Shown: positions 5,536 to 12,387 of the stretch, piece by piece
How the letters are laid out: every line of letters begins with the position of its first letter
How positions within the stretch are numbered: position 1 is the stretch's first letter
Program-made: the position numbers and the translations under genes
Source: an uncultured Blautia sp.
GTDB taxonomy: Bacteria > Bacillota > Clostridia > Lachnospirales > Lachnospiraceae
NCBI GenBank assembly: GCA_934394595.1
Contig: CAKRRX010000074.1
Location: 1 to 12,387 of the forward strand
Direction of reading: 5' to 3'
DNA: 12,387 nt
Notes under the pieces: model-generated
Databases searched by the model: none
The model's input: the letters and a program-made list of their open reading frames with translations, nothing else
What the model was told of the DNA's origin: nothing

Positions 5536-8500
5536 GTGCTTCAGATTAAAAACATACATAAAGAATACAGAACCGGAAATCTGGTACAGAAGGCTTTGGA
5601 TGGGGTAAGCCTCAGTCTTCGTGATAATGAATTTGTGGCGATATTAGGCCCCAGTGGTTCGGGGAAAACTACCCTTTTGAATATTGTTGGCGGTCTTGAC
5701 CGATATGACAGCGGAGATCTGATCATCAATGGGATTTCCACAAAAAAATATAAAGACAGGGACTGGGATTCTTATCGAAACCATACTATAGGATTTGTGT
5801 TTCAGAGTTACAATCTGATTCCGCATCAGACAGTACTTGCAAATGTGGAACTGGCTCTGACCATTTCCGGTGTATCCAAAGGAGAGAGACGGCGCAGGGC
5901 AAAGGAAGCTCTGGAAAAGGTAGGCCTTGGGGCACAGCTGCACAAGCGTCCAAGCCAGATGTCCGGAGGTCAGATGCAGCGAGTAGCCATTGCCCGTGCC
6001 CTGGTGAATGATCCGGAAATCCTTCTGGCAGATGAACCCACAGGGGCTCTTGACAGTGATACCAGCGTGCAGGTTATGGAGCTGCTAAAAGAGGTGGCAA
6101 AGGAGAGACTGGTGGTGATGGTTACCCACAATCCGGAACTGGCTAAGCTGTATGCCACCAGGATCGTTACAGTGAAGGATGGAAGAATCCTCTCAGATAC
6201 CGATGCCTTTACTGTAGACAGTGAAAAACTGGCGCCTCCTGTACACAAGAACATGGGAAAATCCTCCATGTCTTTTTTTACAGCTCTTTCTTTAAGTTTC
6301 CAGAATCTGAAAACCAAAAAGGCCAGAACCTTACTTACATCCTTTGCAGGTTCCATTGGAATTATCGGAATTGCATTGATCCTTTCCATTTCCAATGGAG
6401 TGGATCAATATATCACAGATATGGAGGAGGAAACTCTTTCCGAATATCCGCTGCAAATCCAGAGTACGGGAATCGACCTTACGTCCATGATGGCAGGAGC
6501 TGCCACAGCCCAGAGTGAAAGTGAAGAAAAGAATGGTGAGGTGGGAGTGGCACAGATGGTCACCAATATGTTTTCCAAGATGAATTCCAATGACCTTGGC
6601 TCTCTGAAAACATTTCTGGAAAGTGGGAAAAGTGATATTGACCAGTATGTCAATTCTGTGGAATACACTTATTCTGTGACACCGCAGATTTTCCGGAAGG
6701 AGGGCAACAGTTATCGCCAGGTAAATCCGGATAAATCTTTTTCTGCCATGGGACTTGGCTCCGGTTCTTCCAACAGTATCATGTCTTCTACTATGAGTAC
6801 AGATGTGTTTTATGAAATGCCGGAAAATGAAAACCTGTACAAGGATCAGTATGAGGTGAAAGCTGGCAGATGGCCGGAAAATTATCAGGAGTGTGTGCTG
6901 GTCCTTACATCGCAGGGTAATATCAGTGATTTCCTTCAATATACCCTGGGGCTTAGAGACAGTAAGGAACTGGATAAAATGGTGGAGCAGTTTATGAATG
7001 AGGAAGCAGTAGAGACTCCTTCTGATACAGCCAGCTATACCTATGACCAGATCCTTGGAACAAAATTTAAGCTGGTGAGCAGTACAGATTATTATGAATA
7101 TGACCAGGAATATAAGGTATGGAAGGATAAATCTGACAATACCGCTTATATGAAAAAACTGGTGAAAAATGGAGAGGATCTTACCATTGTGGGAATCGTA
7201 ATGCCAGTTCCCGGTGCGACAGCGGCAATGCTCAACACTGGTATCTGCTATACCCCACAGCTGACCAGGCATGTGATCGAGAAGGCATCAGCCAGTAAAA
7301 TTGTAAAGGAGCAGCTTGCAAAAGAAAAAATCAACGTATTCACGGGAGAAGAATTTGGAAAAGAGAATACAGATGACAGCAAATTTGATATGGAATCTCT
7401 TTTCAGTATTGACGAGGATGCTCTGCGGAAGGCGTTCAAAATAGATGAAAGTGCTTTTTCTATAGATCTTTCCAGTCTTTCGGGAATTGGTGGGGAAATG
7501 CCGGATCTTTCCGGATCTTTGAATCTGGATTCTTCCAGTATGCCAGATCTGTCAAACCTGATAAAAATGGATGATCTGAACCTGGATTTTTCAGATCTGA
7601 TGGATGGGGATAAGCTTATGGAAAGCATTCCTGCAGATCAGCTGCCGGACCTGGCTGATGCATTAAGTGAGGTGAAGTTTTCTTTCACAGAGAATCAGAT
7701 CACCGGACTTATGCAGGGGCTTCTTGCTGGTTACCAGGAGAGTATAAAAGACAAGCCAGAGGCAGATCCATCCAAGCTTCAATCTGCTTTTTCCCAGTAT
7801 CTGTCTTCTGAGGAAGTGAATAAGAGATTAACTTCCGATATCCAGGAACTGATAAAAAATAACCTGAAGGTAGAGGTATCCTCAGAGAAGCTGATCCAGG
7901 CAGCTGTAAGGCTGATGAATCAGTATCAGGAGTATGCAAAGGCAAATGGTATTGAAAAGGCAGATGCAGCCAGTGTTCTGGCGTTTCTCAGTCAGGAAGC
8001 AGTACAACAGCAAATCCGGCAGGAGGCAGAAACTCTGATAAAAGAAAGTGTGACGGTGAACATCACTATGGATCAGATACAGGCTCTTCTGAAAAAAGAT
8101 GTGCTGGATGGTTATCCGGAATATGCAAAGAAAAACGGACTTCCGGATCCTGCAAATCTGGGAACCTACTTTGTGGAATATATGCAGTCCCAGGACGGGC
8201 AGAGCCGCCTGATGAAAGGTCTTACTGATATGATTGATACCAGCGGGGTGGAGAAGAAGTTTTCCCAGGCGATGGAATCCTACATGAAATCTATCATGAC
8301 CACTTATACAGACGCTATCACAAAGGAGATTCAGAGTAAATTCTCAGATGTGATGGGACAGATGGAAAAACAGCTGACAAAAGGAATCCAGACGGCTATG
8401 GAAGAGATGATGGGAAATATCAGTTCCAGTATGGAAGGGGCCATTCAGTCGGTGATAGCCAGTGTCACTTCCAGTATTACCACAGCCATGACCCAGGCAA

Positions 8501-9258
8501 TGGGACAGATGGGCGGCAGCATGGCGAATGCTCTTTCCATTGATCCGGAAGCTTTTGCAAAGGCCATTCAGATGAATATGAATGAGGATGAATTGTCGGA
8601 GCTCATGATGTCTCTGATGACTTATGAGAATGCTTCCTATGATGGAAACCTGAAAAAACTGGGCTATGCAGATTTAAGCGTTCCATCAGGAATTAACATT
8701 TATCCGAAGGATTTTGAATGCAAGTCCCAGATCTTGTCTATTCTGGATCAATATAATGCAGATATGGAAAACACAGGAGACGAAGAAAAGGTGATCACTT
8801 ATACAGATATTGTGGGAACTTTGATGTCCTCAGTGACAGATATTGTGAATATCATCAGCTATGTGCTGGTGGCATTTGTGGCAATTTCCCTTGTGGTATC
8901 TTCTATTATGATCGGTGTCATCACCTATATCAGTGTACTGGAACGAAAAAAGGAGATTGGTATTTTGCGTGCCATAGGTGCTTCCAGGCACAATATTTCC
9001 CAGGTGTTTAATGCTGAGACCTTTATCATTGGTTTTTGCGCCGGGGCAATGGGAATCGGAATTACTTTATTGCTTCTGATTCCGGCAAACAAACTGATCC
9101 ATTCCCTGGCAGGTGAGGTGAATGTCAATGCAGCTCTTCCGGTAAATGCGGCTGTGATACTGATCTTGTTAAGCATACTTCTTACCCTTCTTGGCGGCTT
9201 GATCCCATCGAGAAAAGCAGCCAAAAGCGATCCGGTGACAGCACTGAGAACCGATTAA
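5536..9258 (+). CDS. MacB/FtsX-type ABC transporter, ATPase-permease fusion with very large ectodomain
   Basis: 1240 residues from a GTG start. The ATPase domain spans 1-230: Walker A GPSGSGKTT (38-46), Q-loop Q90, signature SGGQ (143-146), Walker B ILLADE (162-167), ALDS (171-174) and H-loop H198. The first membrane helix is at about 264-288. A huge extracytoplasmic region follows, about 289-1100. The C-terminal FtsX domain has helices near 1103-1130, 1161-1183 and 1202-1224, with ERKKEIGILRAIGAS (1136-1150) and the terminal PSRKAAKSDPVTALR. This one-plus-three helix topology is that of MacB-like mechanotransmission transporters, which move extracellular substrates or signals rather than import solutes. 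The ectodomain is far larger than the roughly 200 residues of MacB. It has a Leu/Asp/Ser-rich stretch (640-690), three degenerate repeats (about 732-905) and Met/Gln-rich helices (910-1025). No accessory protein, sensor kinase or bacteriocin gene adjoins it. The substrate is unknown. Confidence 0.92.
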   Translation: MLQIKNIHKEYRTGNLVQKALDGVSLSLRDNEFVAILGPSGSGKTTLLNIVGGLDRYDSGDLIINGISTKKYKDRDWDSYRNHTIGFVFQSYNLIPHQTVLANVELALTISGVSKGERRRRAKEALEKVGLGAQLHKRPSQMSGGQMQRVAIARALVNDPEILLADEPTGALDSDTSVQVMELLKEVAKERLVVMVTHNPELAKLYATRIVTVKDGRILSDTDAFTVDSEKLAPPVHKNMGKSSMSFFTALSLSFQNLKTKKARTLLTSFAGSIGIIGIALILSISNGVDQYITDMEEETLSEYPLQIQSTGIDLTSMMAGAATAQSESEEKNGEVGVAQMVTNMFSKMNSNDLGSLKTFLESGKSDIDQYVNSVEYTYSVTPQIFRKEGNSYRQVNPDKSFSAMGLGSGSSNSIMSSTMSTDVFYEMPENENLYKDQYEVKAGRWPENYQECVLVLTSQGNISDFLQYTLGLRDSKELDKMVEQFMNEEAVETPSDTASYTYDQILGTKFKLVSSTDYYEYDQEYKVWKDKSDNTAYMKKLVKNGEDLTIVGIVMPVPGATAAMLNTGICYTPQLTRHVIEKASASKIVKEQLAKEKINVFTGEEFGKENTDDSKFDMESLFSIDEDALRKAFKIDESAFSIDLSSLSGIGGEMPDLSGSLNLDSSSMPDLSNLIKMDDLNLDFSDLMDGDKLMESIPADQLPDLADALSEVKFSFTENQITGLMQGLLAGYQESIKDKPEADPSKLQSAFSQYLSSEEVNKRLTSDIQELIKNNLKVEVSSEKLIQAAVRLMNQYQEYAKANGIEKADAASVLAFLSQEAVQQQIRQEAETLIKESVTVNITMDQIQALLKKDVLDGYPEYAKKNGLPDPANLGTYFVEYMQSQDGQSRLMKGLTDMIDTSGVEKKFSQAMESYMKSIMTTYTDAITKEIQSKFSDVMGQMEKQLTKGIQTAMEEMMGNISSSMEGAIQSVIASVTSSITTAMTQAMGQMGGSMANALSIDPEAFAKAIQMNMNEDELSELMMSLMTYENASYDGNLKKLGYADLSVPSGINIYPKDFECKSQILSILDQYNADMENTGDEEKVITYTDIVGTLMSSVTDIVNIISYVLVAFVAISLVVSSIMIGVITYISVLERKKEIGILRAIGASRHNISQVFNAETFIIGFCAGAMGIGITLLLLIPANKLIHSLAGEVNVNAALPVNAAVILILLSILLTLLGGLIPSRKAAKSDPVTALRTD
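7720..8250 (+). repeat. Three degenerate repeats of about 63 residues in the ABC ectodomain
   Basis: Repeats begin near residues 732 (GYQESIKDKP), 796 (QYQEYAKANGI) and 859 (GYPEYAKKNGL), at periods of 64 and 63. Each has a Tyr-Gln/Pro-Glu start, then an (S/A)-x-L-x-x-(A/Y)-F segment, a Ser-Gln/Ser-Glu turn and a helix such as LTSDIQELIKNNLKVEV or QEAETLIKESVTVNI. The third copy is shorter. They look like tandem helical modules extending the ectodomain. Confidence 0.65.
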
Positions 9259-9290
9259 AACAGATAGAAAAACAATAATTTTGAAATTTG

Positions 9291-9328
9291 GGCAGAATAT
9301 TTCTGAAAAAGGAGTACTCTGCCTTTTT
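9291..9328 (+). terminator. Probable terminator after the ABC gene
   Basis: GGCAGA (9291-9296) pairs with TCTGCC (9318-9323) and is followed by five T. The loop is long (21 nt), and overlapping alternatives exist (GTACTC 9314-9319 region with GAGTAC after the T run; AAAAGG with CCTTTT). It is probably an intrinsic terminator of moderate strength. Confidence 0.5.
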
Positions 9329-9411
9329 GAGTACATTCGCATGAGTAAAAATGTAAGATATGGATACAACTATAAAGAAATTGCCGGTCAAAATTTTGTG
9401 AAAAAGATTGA

Positions 9412-9440
9412 TTGACTTTGGATGAATATGAAAGTATAAT
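9412..9440 (+). promoter_or_regulatory. Sigma-A promoter of the fructose operon
   Basis: TTGACT (9412-9417) and TATAAT (9435-9440) are separated by 17 bp, giving a start near 9447 and a leader of about 40 nt. The perfect palindrome CAAAATTTTG (9389-9398) lies just upstream and could be a regulator site. No clear catabolite-response element was found. Confidence 0.85.
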
Positions 9441-9485
9441 AAGCATAACAAATCAAAAACAAGCAAAAGTAAGCAGGAGGCAGAT

Positions 9486-10418
9486 ATGATTTACACTGTA
9501 ACATTTAATCCATCATTGGATTATATTGTATCGGTAGAGGATTTCAAGCTTGGCCTTACGAACCGCACCAGTTCGGAGATGCTACTGCCAGGAGGCAAAG
9601 GAATCAATGTATCTACAGTTCTTAAGAACCTGGGGATTGAGAGTACGGCCCTTGGCTTTACCGCAGGCTTTACTGGTGATGAGATCACACGCCGGCTGGA
9701 GGCTATGGGAGTGAAAAATGGCTTCATCCAGGTGCAGGAGGGCTTTTCCAGGATCAATCTGAAGCTGAAAAGTATAGACGGTACAGAGATCAATGGACAG
9801 GGTCCTGCCATCAGCACACAGAAGGTAGAGCAGCTGATGGGACAGCTGGGAGATCTTGGAGAGGGGGATGTGCTTTTTCTTTCCGGAAGTATTCCGGCCA
9901 GCATGCCAGATGATGCGTATCAGAAGATCATGGCTATGCTGGATGGAAGAGGAGTGAGCATTGTGGTGGATGCCACCAGAGACCTTCTGATGAAGGTTCT
10001 TCCCTATCATCCATTTCTCATCAAGCCGAATAATCACGAGCTGGGAGAAATTTTCGGGGTACAGCTGGATACCCGCCAGTCCGTGATTCCATATGGAAAG
10101 AAGCTTCAGGAGATGGGAGCTGTAAATGTATTAATTTCCATGGCAGGAGAGGGAGCAGTACTGATTGCAGAAAACGGACAGGTTTATGAAGAACCTGCTC
10201 CCAAGGGAAAGCTGATCAACGGCGTTGGAGCCGGGGATTCTATGGTAGCCGGTTTTATGGCTGGATATATGAAAGAACATGATTACAGATATGCATTCCA
10301 CATGGGCATTGCCGCAGGAAGTGCCAGCGCATTTTCTGAGAATCTTGCTACCAGTGAAGAAATCGAAGCAGTATATAGACAGATCACGAAAGCGGATCAG
10401 GAGGGAACGATAAAATGA
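9486..10418 (+). CDS. fruK: 1-phosphofructokinase
   Basis: 310 residues, typical of the family. AGGAGG (9475-9480) lies 5 nt before ATG 9486. It is a PfkB-family sugar kinase: MIYTVTFNPSLDY at the N-terminus, LLPGGKGINVS (33-43) for sugar binding, and NGVGAGDSMVAGFMAGY near 244-260 with the catalytic Asp of GAGD and the anion hole. It phosphorylates fructose 1-phosphate, made by the fructose PTS, to fructose 1,6-bisphosphate in the cytoplasm. Family relatives LacC (tagatose 6-phosphate kinase) and PfkB cannot be excluded on sequence alone. The neighbouring fructose EIIABC makes 1-phosphofructokinase by far the best call. The stop codon overlaps the fruA start (ATGA), so the two are translationally coupled. 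The usual DeoR-type fruR is absent upstream, where the ABC gene sits instead. Confidence 0.93.
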   Translation: MIYTVTFNPSLDYIVSVEDFKLGLTNRTSSEMLLPGGKGINVSTVLKNLGIESTALGFTAGFTGDEITRRLEAMGVKNGFIQVQEGFSRINLKLKSIDGTEINGQGPAISTQKVEQLMGQLGDLGEGDVLFLSGSIPASMPDDAYQKIMAMLDGRGVSIVVDATRDLLMKVLPYHPFLIKPNNHELGEIFGVQLDTRQSVIPYGKKLQEMGAVNVLISMAGEGAVLIAENGQVYEEPAPKGKLINGVGAGDSMVAGFMAGYMKEHDYRYAFHMGIAAGSASAFSENLATSEEIEAVYRQITKADQEGTIK

Positions 10419-12328
10419 GAATCACAGATTTACTGGATGTCAAGAGTATTTTGTTAAATGCTGCGCCAGCAGATAAATCTCAGACTTTAGACCAGGCAGT
10501 GGAGCTTATGGCCAGAAGCGGTAAGATCAGCGACCAGGAAGCATATCGCAGACAGGTGTATGCAAGAGAAGAGGAGAGTACCACCGGAATCGGTGAGGGA
10601 ATCGCCATTCCCCATGGAAAATGCGATGCGGTAAAGAAGCCGGGACTTGCTGCTATGGTGATTCCGGGCGGTGTGGATTTTGACTCTCTGGACGGGGACC
10701 CTGTGACACTGCTTTTTCTCATTGCTGCGCCAAATACAGAGGACAATGTCCATCTGGATGTGCTGAGCAAGCTGTCCATGATGCTGATGGATGAGGACTT
10801 TACCAAGAGTCTGCGGGCAGCATCTACCCCGGAAGAGTTCCTTTCCATTATTGACCAGGCAGACGAAGAGAAGAAAAGCGTTGACGAGCGTCTGGCAGAC
10901 ATGGGAGAGGCCACAGAAGACCAGATCAAGATCCTTGCAGTTACCTCCTGTCCCACAGGAATTGCCCATACTTATATGGCAGCTGAGGGAATTGAGAAAG
11001 CTGCCAAAGCAAAGAACTGCTTTGTGAAAATTGAGACAAGAGGCTCCGGCGGAGCCAAGAATGTGCTTACAGATCAGGAAATCCAGGATGCGGACTGTAT
11101 CATTGTTGCAGCAGATGCCCAGGTTCCTATGGATCGTTTTGACGGAAAGAAAGTGATCCAGCGTCAGGTTTCAGATGGTATCAATAAGGCAGATGAGCTG
11201 ATCCAGCTGGCTATTTCCGGAAATGTACCGGTATATCACAGTGCAAATGCTTCCGCAGCCACACAGGGTCAGAGTAAATCCGGCGGAAGTGTGGGACACA
11301 AGCTTTATACACAGCTGATGAACGGTGTTTCCCATATGCTTCCTTTTGTAGTTGGAGGAGGTATTCTGATCGCAATCGCATTTCTGATCGATGGTCTTAT
11401 GGTTGATATGAATGCCCTGGATGTGGCTGAGCGTGCCAATTTCGGTACCATCACCCCAGCTGCAGCCATGTTTAAGCAGATTGGAGATATGGCATTTGGC
11501 TTTATGCTTCCGGTACTGGCAGGATTTATTGCCATGGCAATCGGTGACAGACCGGCACTTGCACTTGGCTTTGTGGGCGGAATGATGGCACACAGCGGAA
11601 CTTCAGGCTTCCTCGGTGCGCTGGTAGCCGGCTTTGCAGCAGGTTATATCATTCTCGGTCTTCGAAAGGCATGTGAGAAACTTCCGGAAGCTCTTGAGAA
11701 GATCGCACCGGTTCTGATCTATCCGGTTGTGGGTATCCTGCTTATGGGATTGCTGATGCTGTTTGTGGTAGAGCCTGTTATGGGTGGAATTAATACAGCA
11801 CTGAACAATGGACTTACCTCTATGGGAAGCTCCAGCAAGATCATTCTTGGTATGATCCTTGGCGGAATGATGGCCATTGATATGGGAGGCCCGTTTAACA
11901 AAGCTGCTTATGTATTTGGTACAGCTGCTATTGCAGCAGGAAATTATGACATTATGGCAGCCGTTATGGTAGGCGGTATGGTTCCGCCATGTGCCATTGC
12001 ACTTGCTACTCTTCTTTTTAAAGACAGATTTACAAAAGAGGAGCGGGAATCCGGCCCCACCAACTTTATTATGGGTCTTGCCTTTATCACAGAAGGTGCT
12101 ATTCCTTTTGCAGCAGCAGATCCGCTTCATGTGCTTCCGGCATGTATCATTGGCTCCGGACTTGCAGGGGCAATGTCAATGGCATTTGGATGTACCTTAA
12201 TGGCACCACACGGTGGAATTTTTGTAGTACCGGTGATGGGAAATGCAGCAATGTATCTGGTAGCACTTGTTGTGGGAACCATAGTTTCCGCAGTGGCTCT
12301 GGGATTTCTTAAGAAAAAGACTGTATAA
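10415..12328 (+). CDS. fruA: PTS fructose-specific EIIABC permease
   Basis: 637 residues in A-B-C order. The EIIA domain is about 1-150 with the phospho-accepting histidine H67 in GEGIAIPHGK. The EIIB domain is about 170-272 with the phospho-cysteine C179 in AVTSCPTGIAHTYMAAEGIE. The EIIC membrane domain is about 295-637, with GGPFNKAAYVFG (491-502) and FITEGAIPFAAADP (557-570), the substrate-site loops of the fructose family. It takes phosphate from HPr and imports fructose as fructose 1-phosphate, which FruK then uses. There is no fused HPr-like (FPr) domain, so general HPr and enzyme I encoded elsewhere are needed. A short Ser/Gly/Gln linker (276-292) joins B to C. The start ATG 10415 overlaps the fruK stop by 4 bases and has GGAGGG at 10400-10405. 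A mannose- or mannitol-related fructose-family substrate is possible. Confidence 0.95.
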   Translation: MRITDLLDVKSILLNAAPADKSQTLDQAVELMARSGKISDQEAYRRQVYAREEESTTGIGEGIAIPHGKCDAVKKPGLAAMVIPGGVDFDSLDGDPVTLLFLIAAPNTEDNVHLDVLSKLSMMLMDEDFTKSLRAASTPEEFLSIIDQADEEKKSVDERLADMGEATEDQIKILAVTSCPTGIAHTYMAAEGIEKAAKAKNCFVKIETRGSGGAKNVLTDQEIQDADCIIVAADAQVPMDRFDGKKVIQRQVSDGINKADELIQLAISGNVPVYHSANASAATQGQSKSGGSVGHKLYTQLMNGVSHMLPFVVGGGILIAIAFLIDGLMVDMNALDVAERANFGTITPAAAMFKQIGDMAFGFMLPVLAGFIAMAIGDRPALALGFVGGMMAHSGTSGFLGALVAGFAAGYIILGLRKACEKLPEALEKIAPVLIYPVVGILLMGLLMLFVVEPVMGGINTALNNGLTSMGSSSKIILGMILGGMMAIDMGGPFNKAAYVFGTAAIAAGNYDIMAAVMVGGMVPPCAIALATLLFKDRFTKEERESGPTNFIMGLAFITEGAIPFAAADPLHVLPACIIGSGLAGAMSMAFGCTLMAPHGGIFVVPVMGNAAMYLVALVVGTIVSAVALGFLKKKTV

Positions 12329-12333
12329 GAGAA

Positions 12334-12362
12334 TTGACAGAAGAACATAAATCCAATATATT
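12334..12362 (+). promoter_or_regulatory. Consensus promoter for a gene beyond the right edge
   Basis: TTGACA (12334-12339) and TATATT (12357-12362) are separated by 17 bp, immediately after the fruA stop. Transcription would begin near 12369, so a gene should start just outside the window. An alternative reading of the same bases is a weak fruA terminator: AAATCC (12349-12354) can pair with GGATTT (12378-12383) followed by more T. The two could overlap. Confidence 0.6.
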
Positions 12363-12387
12363 GATGTCAGGAAGTACGGATTTTTGA

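Noticed and set aside
6331..7272. Minus-strand frame of 313 residues inside the ABC gene
   Set aside because: The plus-strand frame is a clear ABC protein throughout, and the antisense product is Ile/His/Cys-rich with no domain.
9329..9411. Possible small RNA or catabolite-response site between the ABC gene and fruK
   Set aside because: Only short inverted repeats (such as TACATT/AATGTA) are visible. No cre-like match or promoter-plus-terminator pair was found.
10480..10969. Two overlapping minus-strand frames inside fruA
   Set aside because: They lie within the well-conserved EIIA/EIIB domains of fruA.

Overview
The window is low-to-moderate GC Gram-positive DNA. The Shine-Dalgarno sites are strong, the sigma-A promoters near-consensus, and the terminators are hairpins followed by T runs. 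The gene content (Big_2 surface protein, secreted proteins with Ala/Glu/Asp-rich linkers, AGCS amino-acid symporter, small flavoprotein, MacB-like ABC protein, fructose PTS) points to an anaerobic gut Clostridia species, most likely Lachnospiraceae. The organism is inferred from style and gene families; no rRNA or other marker gene is present.

Region 1 (1-711): the 3' end of a surface protein with CxxCG repeats and two bacterial Ig-like domains.

Region 2 (712-3355) is the most distinctive part. A cobalamin riboswitch (aptamer about 809-963, terminator 1055-1083) precedes a 455-aa CbiK-type cobaltochelatase. This enzyme has a Sec signal peptide, an acidic hexapeptide repeat tract and a helical spacer, so it should act outside the membrane. 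It is followed by a second small secreted protein of unrecognised family. Two hairpins separate the two genes, and a long bidirectional terminator closes the unit. Together they look like a B12-repressed extracytoplasmic cobalt/tetrapyrrole module. No other cobalamin biosynthesis or transport gene lies in the window.

Region 3 (3375-5467, minus strand): a two-gene operon with a consensus promoter (TTGAAA-17-TATAAT), encoding a flavodoxin-fold NAD(P)H oxidoreductase that lacks the Cys-rich loop I expect in its relatives, then an AGCS sodium/alanine-type symporter.

Region 4 (5468-9258, plus strand): a divergent, apparently single-gene unit for a 1240-aa ABC ATPase-permease fusion of MacB/FtsX topology. 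Its roughly 810-residue extracytoplasmic domain contains three degenerate tandem repeats and a Met/Gln-rich helical section.

Region 5 (9412-12328): a fructose operon with a consensus promoter (TTGACT-17-TATAAT), encoding 1-phosphofructokinase and a fused EIIABC fructose permease translationally coupled by a 4-base overlap. No DeoR-type FruR gene is adjacent. A further consensus promoter at the right edge (TTGACA-17-TATATT) probably drives a gene beyond the window.

I saw no tRNA, rRNA, CRISPR array, transposase or phage gene.
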